Below are positions 1 to 9,173 of a stretch of DNA of 64,000 bases, piece by piece. The notes beneath the pieces were generated by a model. It was not told the origin of the DNA. It saw nothing but the letters and a program-made list of their open reading frames with translations, and did not search any database. The stretch comes from Rhodopirellula sp. SM50 (GTDB taxonomy: Bacteria; Planctomycetota; Planctomycetia; Pirellulales; Pirellulaceae), in NCBI RefSeq assembly GCF_002289565.1, contig NZ_NTFY01000014.1:1-64000 (forward strand), in the 5' to 3' direction. The position numbers were made by a program, and so were the translations under genes. Each line of letters starts with the position of its first letter. The stretch's first letter is position 1.

Positions 1-143
1 ATACGGCTGATGGTGCGATTGATATCAGCCGATTCGCGCCAGCGTTCGGGCATCATGAAGCAGCGCGCTCCCGACGGGCCCGTAGGCTCGCGTCATACGG
101 CTGATGGTGCGATTGATATCAGCCGACTCGCGCCAGCGTTCGG
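1..143. repeat. Two direct copies of a palindromic repeat core
   Basis: Positions 1-49 and 95-143 are near-identical copies of a unit with ATACGGCTGATGGTGCG at one end and GCGCCAGCGTTCGG at the other. Each contains a small palindrome around GATATC. The same core, with GGCTGATATC and CGCGAGCCTACGGGC motifs, sits in the middle of the 220-bp elements near 9.6, 15.9 and 28.6 kb, so these are probably relics of that family. They lie immediately downstream of the sulfatase gene. Confidence 0.75.
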
Positions 144-158
144 ATCGTTTTTCCCTTC

Positions 159-1607
159 TCAAGACCCCGTGTAACGCGACAGGTCACCCAGGTTCAGACT
201 GTCATTCATTTCGGCTTGCAGCGTTTCCAGACGCGAAAACAATCGCTTGACCGTCTTGGCATGCTCTGCCGAACCGGCCAGATCGTTCATCTCCTGCGGG
301 TCCTGTTTCATGTCGTACAAGCGGATCTTGTTGGCAACCGGATATACGATCAGTTTGTAGTTTTCGGTTCGGACACTGCGTTGTTTATCCAAGTAGGCGC
401 CGTAGACGACGTCATAGGGACTGTCATCGCCGCCGAGCATCGGCAACAGACTGTTGAATTGGACGTGTTCGGGTTGCTTGACTCCGGCCAGTTCCAAGGT
501 CGTCGGCATGATGTCTTGCAGGTACACGGGGTGGTCGATCGATTGGCCCGCTTTGGCGTCCGGCCCGATCACCATCAACGGCACTCGGACGCTGTGATCG
601 TACAGGTTTTGTTTGCCCATCAAGCCGTGTTGCCCGCAGGCCAGTCCGTGGTCGGCGGTAAAGAAGATCCACGTGTTGTCCTCTTTGCCGGTCGCTTTGA
701 CGGCGTCCAGAATCCTGCCGATCATGGCGTCCATGTGCGTGATGATCGCGTAATACTCTTGACGGTTTGTCTTGACAGCCAACGGCGTGCGGGGGAACGG
801 AGCGAGCCGTTCATCGCGCAGCTTGCGTCCGGCCGCCATCGCTTCGGCGTACGGGTATTCGGGCAGAAAGTTTTCCGGCAGTTTGACCTGGTCGACCGGG
901 TACTTGGCGACGTACTCGGCGGGCGATTGACGCGGATCGTGCGGTGCGTTGAAGGCCAGGTACATGAAGAACGGTTGGTCGCTGGAACCGGCCTCGCTGA
1001 GAAAATCGACCGAGTGATTGGCAACCACTTCACTCCAGTGCGTCCCGCCTTCCCAAAACCCGCCGAACTTGGGATCACTCGGAGACCACGGATCGGTCAC
1101 TTCGCCGGTTTCCGCGTCAACGAGTGGCCGGTTGTAGCCGGCCGGCGTTTGGCTGGGCATGCCGCCGCGGACATCACGAGCGACGTCAAAGGATTTTTGG
1201 GCGTCGGCCCGGCAATGCCATTTTCCGGTCATGTAGGTTCGATAGCCGGCGGCTTTCATGTACTCACTCCACCACCGCCCCGCCTCACGTTCCTGTTCGG
1301 CGGCTTGGTAAACCGGTTCGGCGTCCCAGAGGAAACGCCCGGAATTGAGCATCATGCGGCTGGCGACACAAACCGCACCCGACCACGAACCCATGTTGTA
1401 GGCGTGGGTGAAGGTGGTGGCACGCTTGGCGATCCGATCCAGATTCGGTGTTTCGACTTCCGGGTGGCCAAATGCGGCGACGGTGTCGAAACATTGGTCA
1501 TCGGAGAAGATGAACACGATATTGGGCGGTTCAGCCGCGCTCGCACCCGGCGTGAGCGAAAGGCACGAGACGGTGGCGACAAAGAAAAGAAGCGCGAGTC
1601 GTGACAT
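159..1607 (-). CDS. Secreted sulfatase (formylglycine-dependent, alkaline phosphatase superfamily)
   Basis: Predicted to hydrolyse sulfate esters, probably of a sulfated glycan, in the periplasm or outside the cell. The chosen start gives MSRLALLFFVATVSC, a classical signal peptide ending near ASA-AE. An upstream in-frame ATG at 1694 would add 29 polar residues ahead of it and is less likely. The N-terminus has the metal-binding segment NIVFIFSDDQ, with the Asp pair near residues 36-37. The formylglycine motif is CVASR, with Cys near residue 80. This is the Cys-x-Ala-x-Arg variant of the usual C-x-P-x-R and is accepted by the family. TADHG (a metal/active-site motif), GKWH and a sulfatase-like C-terminus are also present. 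The length of 482 aa is normal. No anaerobic maturase or formylglycine-generating enzyme gene is in the window. Family is confident; the substrate cannot be told. Confidence 0.93.
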   Translation of the reverse strand: MSRLALLFFVATVSCLSLTPGASAAEPPNIVFIFSDDQCFDTVAAFGHPEVETPNLDRIAKRATTFTHAYNMGSWSGAVCVASRMMLNSGRFLWDAEPVYQAAEQEREAGRWWSEYMKAAGYRTYMTGKWHCRADAQKSFDVARDVRGGMPSQTPAGYNRPLVDAETGEVTDPWSPSDPKFGGFWEGGTHWSEVVANHSVDFLSEAGSSDQPFFMYLAFNAPHDPRQSPAEYVAKYPVDQVKLPENFLPEYPYAEAMAAGRKLRDERLAPFPRTPLAVKTNRQEYYAIITHMDAMIGRILDAVKATGKEDNTWIFFTADHGLACGQHGLMGKQNLYDHSVRVPLMVIGPDAKAGQSIDHPVYLQDIMPTTLELAGVKQPEHVQFNSLLPMLGGDDSPYDVVYGAYLDKQRSVRTENYKLIVYPVANKIRLYDMKQDPQEMNDLAGSAEHAKTVKRLFSRLETLQAEMNDSLNLGDLSRYTGS

Positions 1608-1962
1608 GGAGCGAAAATCCGAAGAGGTGAATGGAAATCGACGTTGGATTATACGATAGTCACTCACGATGTCGCCACGATTGCAAGATTTCACCGTGGG
1701 ACGCTGGCTGACCAGCTTGTCGATTTAATCGGGATTGCGGAGTCAATGGTGAGCCGCTGGCCGTAAGGCCTCGGGCGTGCGCTGAAATGCCCGGCATCTT
1801 ACGCGTCGCGGCTCATTAAGCAACGAGCGGAATTTAAGTGTCGGATCTCTGATGGTGGGATAGGCTTCCAGCCTGTCATTTCGGCATCGACAGGCTGGAA
1901 GCCTATCCCACTTATTTTCCGCTCGTTGCTAAATCAACAGACCGTCAGCCAGTAGCGCGTCT
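1608..1962. other. Intergenic region between sulfatase and aroA
   Basis: No gene is supported here. The stretch holds an imperfect palindrome starting with GAGCCGC and ending with GCGGCTC (about 1752-1814) and a complete family-B palindromic element at 1819-1930. Confidence 0.6.
1819..1930. repeat. Palindromic dispersed repeat, family B, copy 1
   Basis: Outer inverted arms AGCAACGAGCGGAA (1819-1832) and TTCCGCTCGTTGCT (1917-1930) enclose a perfect 22-bp inner inverted repeat (1856-1877 with 1889-1910) containing GGATAGGCTTCCAGCCTGTC. A second, inverted copy lies at 4946-5062 and a half copy near 16011. The strong hairpin between genes suggests a REP-like mobile repeat that may also act in termination. 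Confidence 0.85.
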
Positions 1963-3363
1963 TCAACACCAGCGATGGGGACGGCCGATCAGCGTTTCCA
2001 GATCGGCAAAAAACTCGGGATAGGTTTTTCCCGTGCAGGCGGGGTTGAGCACCCGGACGCCTTCGGCAGCCAGCCCGGCCAATGAAAGACTCATGGCCAT
2101 CCGATGGTCATGGTAGGTTTCCAGTGTCGCCGGCCTGATCCCGTCGGCGGGCGGATGAATCGTCAGCCCGTCGTCGTGTTCGTCGATGGTCGCGCCGAGT
2201 TTTCGCAGTTCGCAGGCCAGATCACCGATGCGGTCGGTTTCTTTGAATCGGTTGTGGGCGACGCCGCGAACACGTGTCGGGCCGTCGGCAAACAGGGCGA
2301 CCACGGCAAGCGTCTGGACGGTATCGCTGATCTGATTCATGTCCACGTCGATGCCGTGCGAGGCACGGCCGGAGATGGTCATGCCGTCGGCATCATGATC
2401 GAAGCGGCACCCCATCTGCTCCAGCACGCGGCAGAATCCCACGTCGCCTTGCGTCGCGTCGGGCGTCAGCCCCAACACGGTGACTTCGCCCCCGGTGATC
2501 GCCGCGGCAGCCCAGAAATAACTTGCCGCCGACGCATCGGGTTCGATCGCGTACTCGATGCCTTGATACCCTTCACCGGACACGTCGACACGCAACGAGA
2601 CCGTCTCCACAGCGTTCAAATCGATTTCTTCGATCTCAACGCTCGCCCCAAACGATCGCATGACCGCCGCCGTCATTTCGATGTAGGGTCGCGAGACCAG
2701 TTCGCCGATCACATTGATTTGGATGTCGTCGGCGGATTCACCTCCGTTGGCACCAGAGCGTCGAGCGTGCAAGGCCACCGGAGCGGCCATCATCAATCCG
2801 CTCAGATACTGGCTGCTGACGCTGCCGCCGACGCGTATCGCTTTGTCGCTCCATCCGCGGGAACGAATCGTCACCGGTGGGCATCCGCCGGGGGATTGCG
2901 TGATGATCGAACCGAGTTGGACTTCGGCAAGGGCGTTGACCAAATCGGCGATCGGCCGTTGATGCATGCGTTGCACGCCCGACAGGTCGTAGTTGCCGCC
3001 GGCCGCCGACAAGGCAGCGGTCAGGAAACGAATCGAGGTGCCGCTGTTGGCGATGAACAATTCATGGGTCGCGTCGGTGTTCGTGCTGCGAGTCGACGCG
3101 TCGACTTGGATCGTTCGCCCGGCTTCGGAAACATTGATCGAAACACCGCAGGTGCGGAGACTGTCGATCATCACCGCCGTGTCTTCGCTGCGTAACGCTC
3201 CCGAAAGGGTGGACTGACCGTCGGCCATCGCGGCGCAGATCAGCGCCCGATTGGTCAAACTCTTGCTGCCCGGCGGTCGAATCGCTCCGCGGATGGCGCC
3301 GCCCGGTTGGACAGAAACGCTGGTCGATTCAGGGGTCAGGGTGCTCGTCGGCTGGTCGGGCAT
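1963..3363 (-). CDS. aroA: 3-phosphoshikimate 1-carboxyvinyltransferase (EPSP synthase)
   Basis: Sixth step of the shikimate pathway: transfers enolpyruvate from PEP to shikimate-3-phosphate, in the cytoplasm. The N-terminal PPGSKSLTNRALICAA block carries the conserved Lys34, Ser35 and Arg39. It is followed by the NSGTSIRFLTA phosphate-binding loop, EPDASAASYFWAAAA with the catalytic Asp, NRFKETDRI with the catalytic Glu, and the C-terminal YHDHRMAMSLSLAGL signature. At 466 aa it is slightly longer than the usual 430-440 because of an extra 20 or so N-terminal residues rich in Ser/Thr. It stands alone; no other shikimate gene is adjacent, although trpF lies 16 kb away. Identity is secure. Confidence 0.97.
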   Translation of the reverse strand: MPDQPTSTLTPESTSVSVQPGGAIRGAIRPPGSKSLTNRALICAAMADGQSTLSGALRSEDTAVMIDSLRTCGVSINVSEAGRTIQVDASTRSTNTDATHELFIANSGTSIRFLTAALSAAGGNYDLSGVQRMHQRPIADLVNALAEVQLGSIITQSPGGCPPVTIRSRGWSDKAIRVGGSVSSQYLSGLMMAAPVALHARRSGANGGESADDIQINVIGELVSRPYIEMTAAVMRSFGASVEIEEIDLNAVETVSLRVDVSGEGYQGIEYAIEPDASAASYFWAAAAITGGEVTVLGLTPDATQGDVGFCRVLEQMGCRFDHDADGMTISGRASHGIDVDMNQISDTVQTLAVVALFADGPTRVRGVAHNRFKETDRIGDLACELRKLGATIDEHDDGLTIHPPADGIRPATLETYHDHRMAMSLSLAGLAAEGVRVLNPACTGKTYPEFFADLETLIGRPHRWC

Positions 3364-3479
3364 TGCATCTTCAGGGCGCGCGAAAGGGGACAGCGGCCCA
3401 GTATCGCTTGCTGGCCAGAATTCGCAAGCTGGAGGGTCGGGCCTGAATTCGCAGGCTGGAGGCTTACCGGCCTGTCGAT

Positions 3480-3584
3480 TTAATCAGCCGTTTGGCGCGA
3501 GCCTACGGGCCCTGGTGTGTTTTGTTCGTGCGACAGGCCCGTACGCTCGACAGGCCCGTACGCTCGCGCGAAACGGCTGATCCC
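3480..3584. repeat. Palindromic relic of the family-A element
   Basis: ATCAGCCGTTTGGCGCGAGC (from 3483) and its inverted counterpart CGCTCGCGCGAAACGGCTGA (near 3560-3580) flank two copies of GACAGGCCCGTACGCTCG. The arms match the inner part of the 220-bp elements at 9.6, 15.9 and 28.6 kb, without their outer ends. Confidence 0.7.
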
Positions 3585-3626
3585 CTCTGTGATCGGAATA
3601 AATCGACTGGCCGTTACGCCACGGGG

Positions 3627-3899
3627 TTAGATCGCGAGGGCGCCTTCGCGGCTGGGGACGGTGAACACACCCAACACCATCGAAGCCAACGTCAGGGTGT
3701 GGATCAACCAGACGTCATCGAGACGCATCACGGTCCGCAGCGTCACCAGACTGATGATCACCAACGCGATCAGGAAACGGCGTTCGGCACGTCGCAACGC
3801 GTCGCCGACAGACAGCTTGGTCGAGAGCAACGCCCACAGCCCAAACAAGGGGAGCGCGAGGGCATTGACCACGGCGAAAAATTGGGGCAATTCGAGCAT
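3627..3899 (-). CDS. Small three-helix membrane protein, unknown function
   Basis: A 90-residue protein starting MLELPQFFAVVNALAL. The start at 3899 is preferred over 3983 because GAGGG stands about 7 nt upstream on the coding strand. Three hydrophobic segments are visible: residues about 7-25 (PQFFAVVNALALPLFGLWAL), about 41-55 (FLIALVIISLVTL) and about 65-80 (IHTLTLASMVLGVF). The linker between the first two is basic (RRAERR). No family was recognised. It is preceded on its own strand by nothing close, and aroA lies downstream in the same direction, about 260 bp away. Confidence 0.6.
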   Translation of the reverse strand: MLELPQFFAVVNALALPLFGLWALLSTKLSVGDALRRAERRFLIALVIISLVTLRTVMRLDDVWLIHTLTLASMVLGVFTVPSREGALAI

Positions 3900-4145
3900 G
3901 ACGATCCCTCGTCCGGCAGAGTGATTGAAAAGCAAAAAAGAAAAGGATTCCGTAACGCTGCTGAGGATCGCACGATGGCACATCGCAATGGAAGCCGGAC
4001 TTGAGCGAAAATTCCAAGATTCGCCAAAAAGTTACAACCGATTTCCATAGACGCGGCGTTCCGGGCGCCTCCACAATGGAATGTGGCGATGACGATTCGA
4101 TCGACGGCTGATCGAATCATCAGAAAATCAGTGGAGGGTTCGGCA

Positions 4146-4949
4146 ATGTCAGAAGCAAAAGGGACGCGGTGTGGCCAGCGCATCGTCGCGGTCATTGACC
4201 TTGGGGATCACCAGCTGGGTGATGACAGTCTGTTCGGTGGTGCGGCGGCGGAACGCCAAGACCGGCGATTCGATCAGCCGCATCCGATCCAGCGGTTTGC
4301 CCATCGACGGCTCGCCGGGCAACCCCTGCTGTTACGGATGGCGGCGAGGTTGAGCGAATGCCAATGGGTCGATGAGATTTACGCGGTGGGCTGCAACTTG
4401 CCGGATTCGATGACGCAACTCAACAGCGCCGTCATCCGCCCGCTCAGTCTGCCGACGTGCCACTTGGTGGAGCGGGTCGGCACGATCGTTGATCGCACGA
4501 CGCCCACCTGGGTGTTTTATGTTCCCGCCAACCGGCCGTTCATCGACGCCGCCTTGGTCGACGGGTTGTTGTCCAAAGCATCGAAAAGTGAACGGGGAGA
4601 CTACTTCGGCTACACGTCGAGATCTCAAGGGCGAATCCCGATGGAGCACCTGGGGTTGGCCGGCGAGGTGTGTCACGCCGATGCGATCCGGCGGCTCCGA
4701 CGAAACGCCGATCGGTTGTCGCCCAGTCAAACGATTGCCGGATGCCTGGAGGATGCACCCGGCAACTATGAACTGAACTTGGTGCCCGTTCCCGACGAAC
4801 TGGACCGCTGTGGTCTGCGGTTCGCCATCGAAGACGAGCAGGACTGGGACGAAGCGCACCTGGTTTGCGAATCCGTCCGTGAAGTCGATGCCGGATGGCA
4901 ACAGGTCGCGCGCCTGGTCAGCCAAAAGGAGCACCTGCGCAGCGTTTAG
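4146..4949 (+). CDS. Nucleotidyltransferase-like protein (SpsF/cytidylyltransferase type), degenerate
   Basis: The 267-residue product resembles sugar-nucleotide cytidylyltransferases of the SpsF/KdsB group. RRLAGQPLLLRMAARL stands where the family has (S)TRLPGKPLL plus helix, and VDEIYAVGCN follows the usual VDEIVVAT strand. VFYVPANRPFIDAALVDGLL matches the nucleotide/metal-site segment normally containing D-x-P. GLRFAIEDEQDWDEAHLV matches the C-terminal LT(I/V)DTxEDL segment. The glycine-rich G-S-T-R loop at the N-terminus is not recognisable, so activity is uncertain. The start at 4146 is chosen because GGAGGG lies 8 nt upstream. The stop codon falls at the edge of a family-B palindromic repeat. 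Role, perhaps in a surface glycan, is inference. Confidence 0.6.
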   Translation: MSEAKGTRCGQRIVAVIDLGDHQLGDDSLFGGAAAERQDRRFDQPHPIQRFAHRRLAGQPLLLRMAARLSECQWVDEIYAVGCNLPDSMTQLNSAVIRPLSLPTCHLVERVGTIVDRTTPTWVFYVPANRPFIDAALVDGLLSKASKSERGDYFGYTSRSQGRIPMEHLGLAGEVCHADAIRRLRRNADRLSPSQTIAGCLEDAPGNYELNLVPVPDELDRCGLRFAIEDEQDWDEAHLVCESVREVDAGWQQVARLVSQKEHLRSV

Positions 4950-5062
4950 CGACGAACGGGAAATGAGTGGGATAGGCTTCCAGCCTGTCGACGCCGAAAT
5001 GACAGGCTGGAAGCCTATCCCACTGATGAGATCCGACACTTATTTTCCGTTCGATCCGTCAT
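4946..5062. repeat. Palindromic dispersed repeat, family B, copy 2
   Basis: Inverted relative to copy 1. The inner arms at 4966-4989 and 5001-5024 are a perfect 24-bp inverted repeat containing GGATAGGCTTCCAGCCTGTC. The outer part includes GATCCGACACTTATTTTCCG, also found in copy 1. It sits between two convergent genes and overlaps the stop codon of the upstream gene, where it could serve as a bidirectional terminator. Confidence 0.85.
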
Positions 5063-5087
5063 CAGGCAGTGTTTCGCCTGCCGATGT

Positions 5088-6122
5088 TTAACTGCGGAGC
5101 ATGACGCCGACGGCTTGCAGGTAGCGTTCGACGACGTCCAGTTCGACATCGCGCCACTCGGCCGCTTTGTGCCGCAGGATGGCCAGTTTGAGCGACTCGA
5201 TGGCGTCATTCAGGTCATTCGGCAATTGGGGCAGTCCGATGAAGGGTTGGACCGGTGCCGCGGGGGCTTCGGTGTCCGATCCTTCGGCTTGAATGCCCGC
5301 TTCGCCTTCCTTGTTTTGGCCCGCCAGGGATTGCAGTTCTTCTTCGTCCCCGAAGTCGGGGCCTTCGAACGTGGGGCCGGATTCGACGCCGCCGCTGTCG
5401 TTATCGTATTCGCGGTTTTTGCCGTCGCCTTGCGCCGGTAGCGTGACGTCTTCGTCGGTGTCGACCTCCACGATTTGGCTGTCGGTCGGGCGGTTGCTGT
5501 CGACCGCACCTTCGGCCTGCCAGCGTTTCTCACGCATCACCGAAATGCTCCACTTTTCGTTCGCGGCGCCTTCCAGCCACAGCGGAGCGTCTTCCCAGTC
5601 CAGGGCCGCCAGAAAGTGGCTCCAGTACAAGCCCTGATAGCTCTGATAGGAATCGTTGAATCGCTCGTAGACCCGGCGGAGTCGCCCGACGTGTGGAGCG
5701 GTCACACCGCCGACGCGTCGTGACCAGGCGTCATCGGAGTATTGGGTCGCAGCGACACCCGATTCAATCAACTCGTTTCGCCACTGGCTGATGATCCGGC
5801 CTTTTTCCCAATTGGTCGTGCTGATCAATTGATTCCATTGACCGACAAACGGCTCGGCCAATTCGCTCGCCCGCTGCAAGTCTTCTTCGCTGGCGGTTTC
5901 ATCGCTGGCGGTTTCATCGCTGCGGTCGGTCTGTTCCTCCCAGGCAGCTTTCGCGGCATCCAGATCGGCGTCCTGGATCACTTCGTCCGCCGTTGCGGAC
6001 GCGTCCGCGGGCGGTTGGGCAGCGGGAGCGGCGGGGTCCGTCGGCCCTGCCGAAGGCTCCGCGATCGTGTCGGCGACTTGAGATTCCGTTTCGTTGGCGG
6101 AAGAGAGTTCGTCCTGAGGCAT
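5088..6122 (-). CDS. Hypothetical cytoplasmic protein with acidic linkers
   Basis: Read from MPQDELSSANETES at 6122; the longer open frame upstream to 6335 reads as non-coding. The 344-residue product has an Ala/Pro/Glu/Asp-rich N-terminal 75 residues. A folded core follows at about residues 85-200, containing NWEKGRIISQWRNEL, HVGRLRRVYERF and YWSHFLAALDWEDAPLWLEG. A second acidic linker (about 210-285) precedes a C-terminal helical segment (PQLPNDLNDAIESLKLAILR). The core loosely resembles the helical HY/WSH-x-x-x-L regions of DUF1016-like proteins, but this is a weak, by-eye similarity. No signal peptide or membrane segment is visible. Function unknown. Confidence 0.6.
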   Translation of the reverse strand: MPQDELSSANETESQVADTIAEPSAGPTDPAAPAAQPPADASATADEVIQDADLDAAKAAWEEQTDRSDETASDETASEEDLQRASELAEPFVGQWNQLISTTNWEKGRIISQWRNELIESGVAATQYSDDAWSRRVGGVTAPHVGRLRRVYERFNDSYQSYQGLYWSHFLAALDWEDAPLWLEGAANEKWSISVMREKRWQAEGAVDSNRPTDSQIVEVDTDEDVTLPAQGDGKNREYDNDSGGVESGPTFEGPDFGDEEELQSLAGQNKEGEAGIQAEGSDTEAPAAPVQPFIGLPQLPNDLNDAIESLKLAILRHKAAEWRDVELDVVERYLQAVGVMLRS

Positions 6123-6385
6123 CAGCGTCCGAGTGGTAAAAATGTCGTGTGGAGATAATTTCGTGACCCAGTCACAGTGGTTGCACACGCTAACGAAAGA
6201 ACCCGCGGCTGAAAAACGGTTGGCGGCTCGAGAACGCCTGAGTCGACGATTTTCCGATTCACACACGCCGTTTGGGCAAACTTTGACATGTGGAAAGCCT
6301 GTCGGGGACTCACCGTTTGGTTTGGCGTTTTCCACTCGGTGCGGTTATTCTGTTGGCCCCACCACCACCACGCCCACCGCTCGCA

Positions 6386-9055
6386 ATGAAATACGCCTTT
6401 GTCTTTGCCACAGCCATCGCTGTCGCAGGGTACACCACCGCTCCGTCCTCCGCCGCAGACGTCTCGCCCATCGCGCCAACCGATGGGAAACAAGCGACGA
6501 AGATCTCTGCTAAAGAAGCGTTCTTTGAGTCAAAGATTCGTCCGTTGCTGATCGAGCACTGCTACGAATGCCATTCACGCCAGTCCGGCGAATCGTCCGG
6601 TGAGTTATTCGTGGACGCTGCCGACGCGCTTCGGACCGGCGGCACTTCCGGCCCCGCCCTGGTGCCCGGCGACCCGGACGCGAGCTTGATGATCAAGGCC
6701 GTCCGGTATGACGACGCGGAGTATGAAATGCCGCCGACCGGAAAGCTCGATGAAAGCGACATCAAACTGTTGGAGCAATGGATTCAGATGGGGGCGCCCG
6801 ACCCCCGCAATCCGATCGCCGAGCCGCCTCAAAAAACATCGCCGATGGACATCGATCCTCGGTCCCACTGGGCCTTCAACGCCCCCCAACGGTTTCGCGG
6901 TGACGTCGCTGTCGGCCAAGACGATTCCGACGTGACCGACGCGATCGCCAGAGGACTGGCAGTCGACGCGGGGGTTACTCTTTCGGATCGCTGCGACGAC
7001 CAGACGTTGATTCGACGTCTCTACCACGACTTGACCGGGCTGCCACCGACGACCGCCCAGATCAACGCCTTCGTGGCCTCCAGCGAATCCGACAAGCATT
7101 TCCGTTTGGTCGATCAACTGCTCGCCTCCCCGCAGTTTGCCGAGCGATTCGCCAGGCACTGGATGGACGTGGCGCGGTACGCCGACACGATCGGGTATGC
7201 CTTGGCGGGCAAGGAGCGTCGGCTGGAAGGCAGCGACCGTTATCGCGATTGGCTGATTCGGGCATTTGCGACCGACATCCCGTTCGACCAGATGATACGG
7301 CTGCAATTAGCCGCCGATCGATTCGATCCCGCCAACGAAAAGGGTGATTTGGATGCGATGGGGTTCCTGACCGTCGGCCGCCGGTTTCTCAATCGCTACG
7401 ACACGATCGACGACCGAATCGACGTCATCACGCGTGGGTTGCTGGGCATGACGGTCGCCTGTGCACGCTGTCACGACCACAAGTTTGATCCGATCCCGAC
7501 GACCGATTACTACGCCTTGCTCGGCATCTTGCAAAGCAGCGAGACTCCCGAAGACGCCGCCAGCCCGCTGGCCTTGGTCGACCGGGCGAACCCCGCCGAC
7601 AGTCACGTGTTCTTACGCGGCCAGCCCGGCAATCGAGGTGAAACGGCGGCACGCCAATATCTGACCGCGCTACGAAAACCCGACGAGCCGCGGTTCACCG
7701 ATGGCAGTGGTCGGCGCGAGTTGGCCGAGCGGCTCGCATCGCCAGAGAACCCGCTGGTCGCGCGGGTGTTCGTCAACCGAATCTGGATGCATCTGATCGG
7801 TCGACCGATCGTTGATTCGACCAGTGACTTCGGTGTCCGCACCGAGGCGCCGCCGTTGGTCGGCGTTCTGGATGAATTGGCCGCGGAGTTTGCGGAGCAT
7901 TGGAGCGTCAAACGGCTGGTTCGACGCATCGTGACGTCACGGGTGTACGCCCAATCGGCCGAACCCGCCGATGACGCGGCGCTGCGTCTGGATCCCGAAA
8001 ACCGTTTCGCGGCACGCGGGAATCGTCGACGCCGCGATTTTGAATCCTTGCGTGATTCGGTGCTGGCGGTCAGCGGGCGACTCGATCGCACCATCGGCGG
8101 CCCGCCGGTCGAGATTCATTTGGCCTCGCCCAGCCCGCGACGAACGCTCTACGCCATGATCGATCGCCAGAACTTGCCGTCGTTGTTCCGGACGTTCGAC
8201 GTCGCCAGTCCCGACGCGCACACACCCAAGCGGTTCTTCACCACCGTGCCGCAGCAAGCGCTGTTCTTGATGAATCATCCACAGATCGGCACGTTTGCGC
8301 GTTCGCTGGCCGAGCAAGTCGAAATGGACAGCCACGACACTGGGGCGCAAGTCGATCGAATGTTCGAACGCATTTTGTCGCGTCAACCGAGTGCAGGGGA
8401 GCGTGAGACATGTGTTGCGTTTTTGCGGCAACCGGCCGGTCAGCGCGAGCAGAGATTCAATCCCCAGCTCGCCTGGCGCTATGGAACCTCGCCGGCGAAC
8501 GCGGAGAGCCGTGTGACCGAGTTTCGTCCGCTGGCGGTGTTCAGTGGGGCGACGTGGCAGGACCAAGACAAGTTGCCCGCATCGAGCGAACTCGGCTATG
8601 CGTCGATCGGTGCGGAGAATGGACACCCCGGGCGCAAGCATGCCGTCGTGCGACGATGGACCGCACCGGCCAGCGGTCGCGTGACGATCAGCGGCATGGT
8701 GGGGCATCGAAACGATCAAGGTGACGGCGTCGAACTGGCGATCTGGGTCGGCGATCGTCGGTTGTGGCGAGAAAACCAGAAGAGCAACAATCGACCGTTT
8801 CGCAACCTGAGCGCCGACGTCGTCGCCGGTGAAACCGTCGATTTTGTCGTCTCCCCGCGAGCCTCAGATAGCTTCGATTCGTTTTTCTTGCGGTGTCAGG
8901 TGTCGCTCGAAAGCGACCATGGCGAATACTTTGAAGGCGATTCGAAGCGAGATTTCGCCGGGCCCATTGAACGGGGCAATGAAGAATCCCTGGGCCGTCT
9001 GGCGCAACTCGCCCAGACCTTGCTGCTGTCCAACGAGTTTGTGTTTGTGGATTGA
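6386..9055 (+). CDS. Planctomycete cytochrome c / DUF1549 / DUF1553 fusion protein
   Basis: Exported protein of the PSCyt1-PSCyt2-PSD1 type that is greatly expanded in planctomycetes; biochemical role not established. The start at 6386 gives MKYAFVFATAIAVAGYTTA, a signal peptide. Domains in order: a cytochrome-like segment with CYECHS (one CxxCH haem site) followed by LVPGDPDASLMIKAV; DUF1549 with RLYHDLTGLPPTTAQINAF and FARHWMDVARYADTIGY; a second CxxCH (CARCHDHKFDPIPTTDYYAL); then DUF1553 with NPLVARVFVNRIWMHLIGRP and PQQALFLMNHPQIG. Unusually, about 130 residues near the C-terminus (from FRPLAVFSGATWQDQDK to FFLRCQVSLE) look like a beta-rich, lectin-like insert placed before the last helix. 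These genes often pair with DUF1501 genes, but none is adjacent here. Confidence 0.9.
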   Translation: MKYAFVFATAIAVAGYTTAPSSAADVSPIAPTDGKQATKISAKEAFFESKIRPLLIEHCYECHSRQSGESSGELFVDAADALRTGGTSGPALVPGDPDASLMIKAVRYDDAEYEMPPTGKLDESDIKLLEQWIQMGAPDPRNPIAEPPQKTSPMDIDPRSHWAFNAPQRFRGDVAVGQDDSDVTDAIARGLAVDAGVTLSDRCDDQTLIRRLYHDLTGLPPTTAQINAFVASSESDKHFRLVDQLLASPQFAERFARHWMDVARYADTIGYALAGKERRLEGSDRYRDWLIRAFATDIPFDQMIRLQLAADRFDPANEKGDLDAMGFLTVGRRFLNRYDTIDDRIDVITRGLLGMTVACARCHDHKFDPIPTTDYYALLGILQSSETPEDAASPLALVDRANPADSHVFLRGQPGNRGETAARQYLTALRKPDEPRFTDGSGRRELAERLASPENPLVARVFVNRIWMHLIGRPIVDSTSDFGVRTEAPPLVGVLDELAAEFAEHWSVKRLVRRIVTSRVYAQSAEPADDAALRLDPENRFAARGNRRRRDFESLRDSVLAVSGRLDRTIGGPPVEIHLASPSPRRTLYAMIDRQNLPSLFRTFDVASPDAHTPKRFFTTVPQQALFLMNHPQIGTFARSLAEQVEMDSHDTGAQVDRMFERILSRQPSAGERETCVAFLRQPAGQREQRFNPQLAWRYGTSPANAESRVTEFRPLAVFSGATWQDQDKLPASSELGYASIGAENGHPGRKHAVVRRWTAPASGRVTISGMVGHRNDQGDGVELAIWVGDRRLWRENQKSNNRPFRNLSADVVAGETVDFVVSPRASDSFDSFFLRCQVSLESDHGEYFEGDSKRDFAGPIERGNEESLGRLAQLAQTLLLSNEFVFVD

Positions 9056-9173
9056 ATGTCGTCACAACGACGACCCCCACAGACTGACCTTTTCCTTTGC
9101 CATCGACTCTTCGTAGACTGCCGCTTTCATGGACGAAAGTGCCAGGGTGATACGAACCACAGAGGGAATTGAG

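Noticed and set aside
216-1604. Long plus-strand open frame of 462 codons opposite the sulfatase
   Set aside because: Lies fully antisense to the sulfatase with its conserved motifs; composition is Arg/Gly-rich as usual for high-GC shadow frames.
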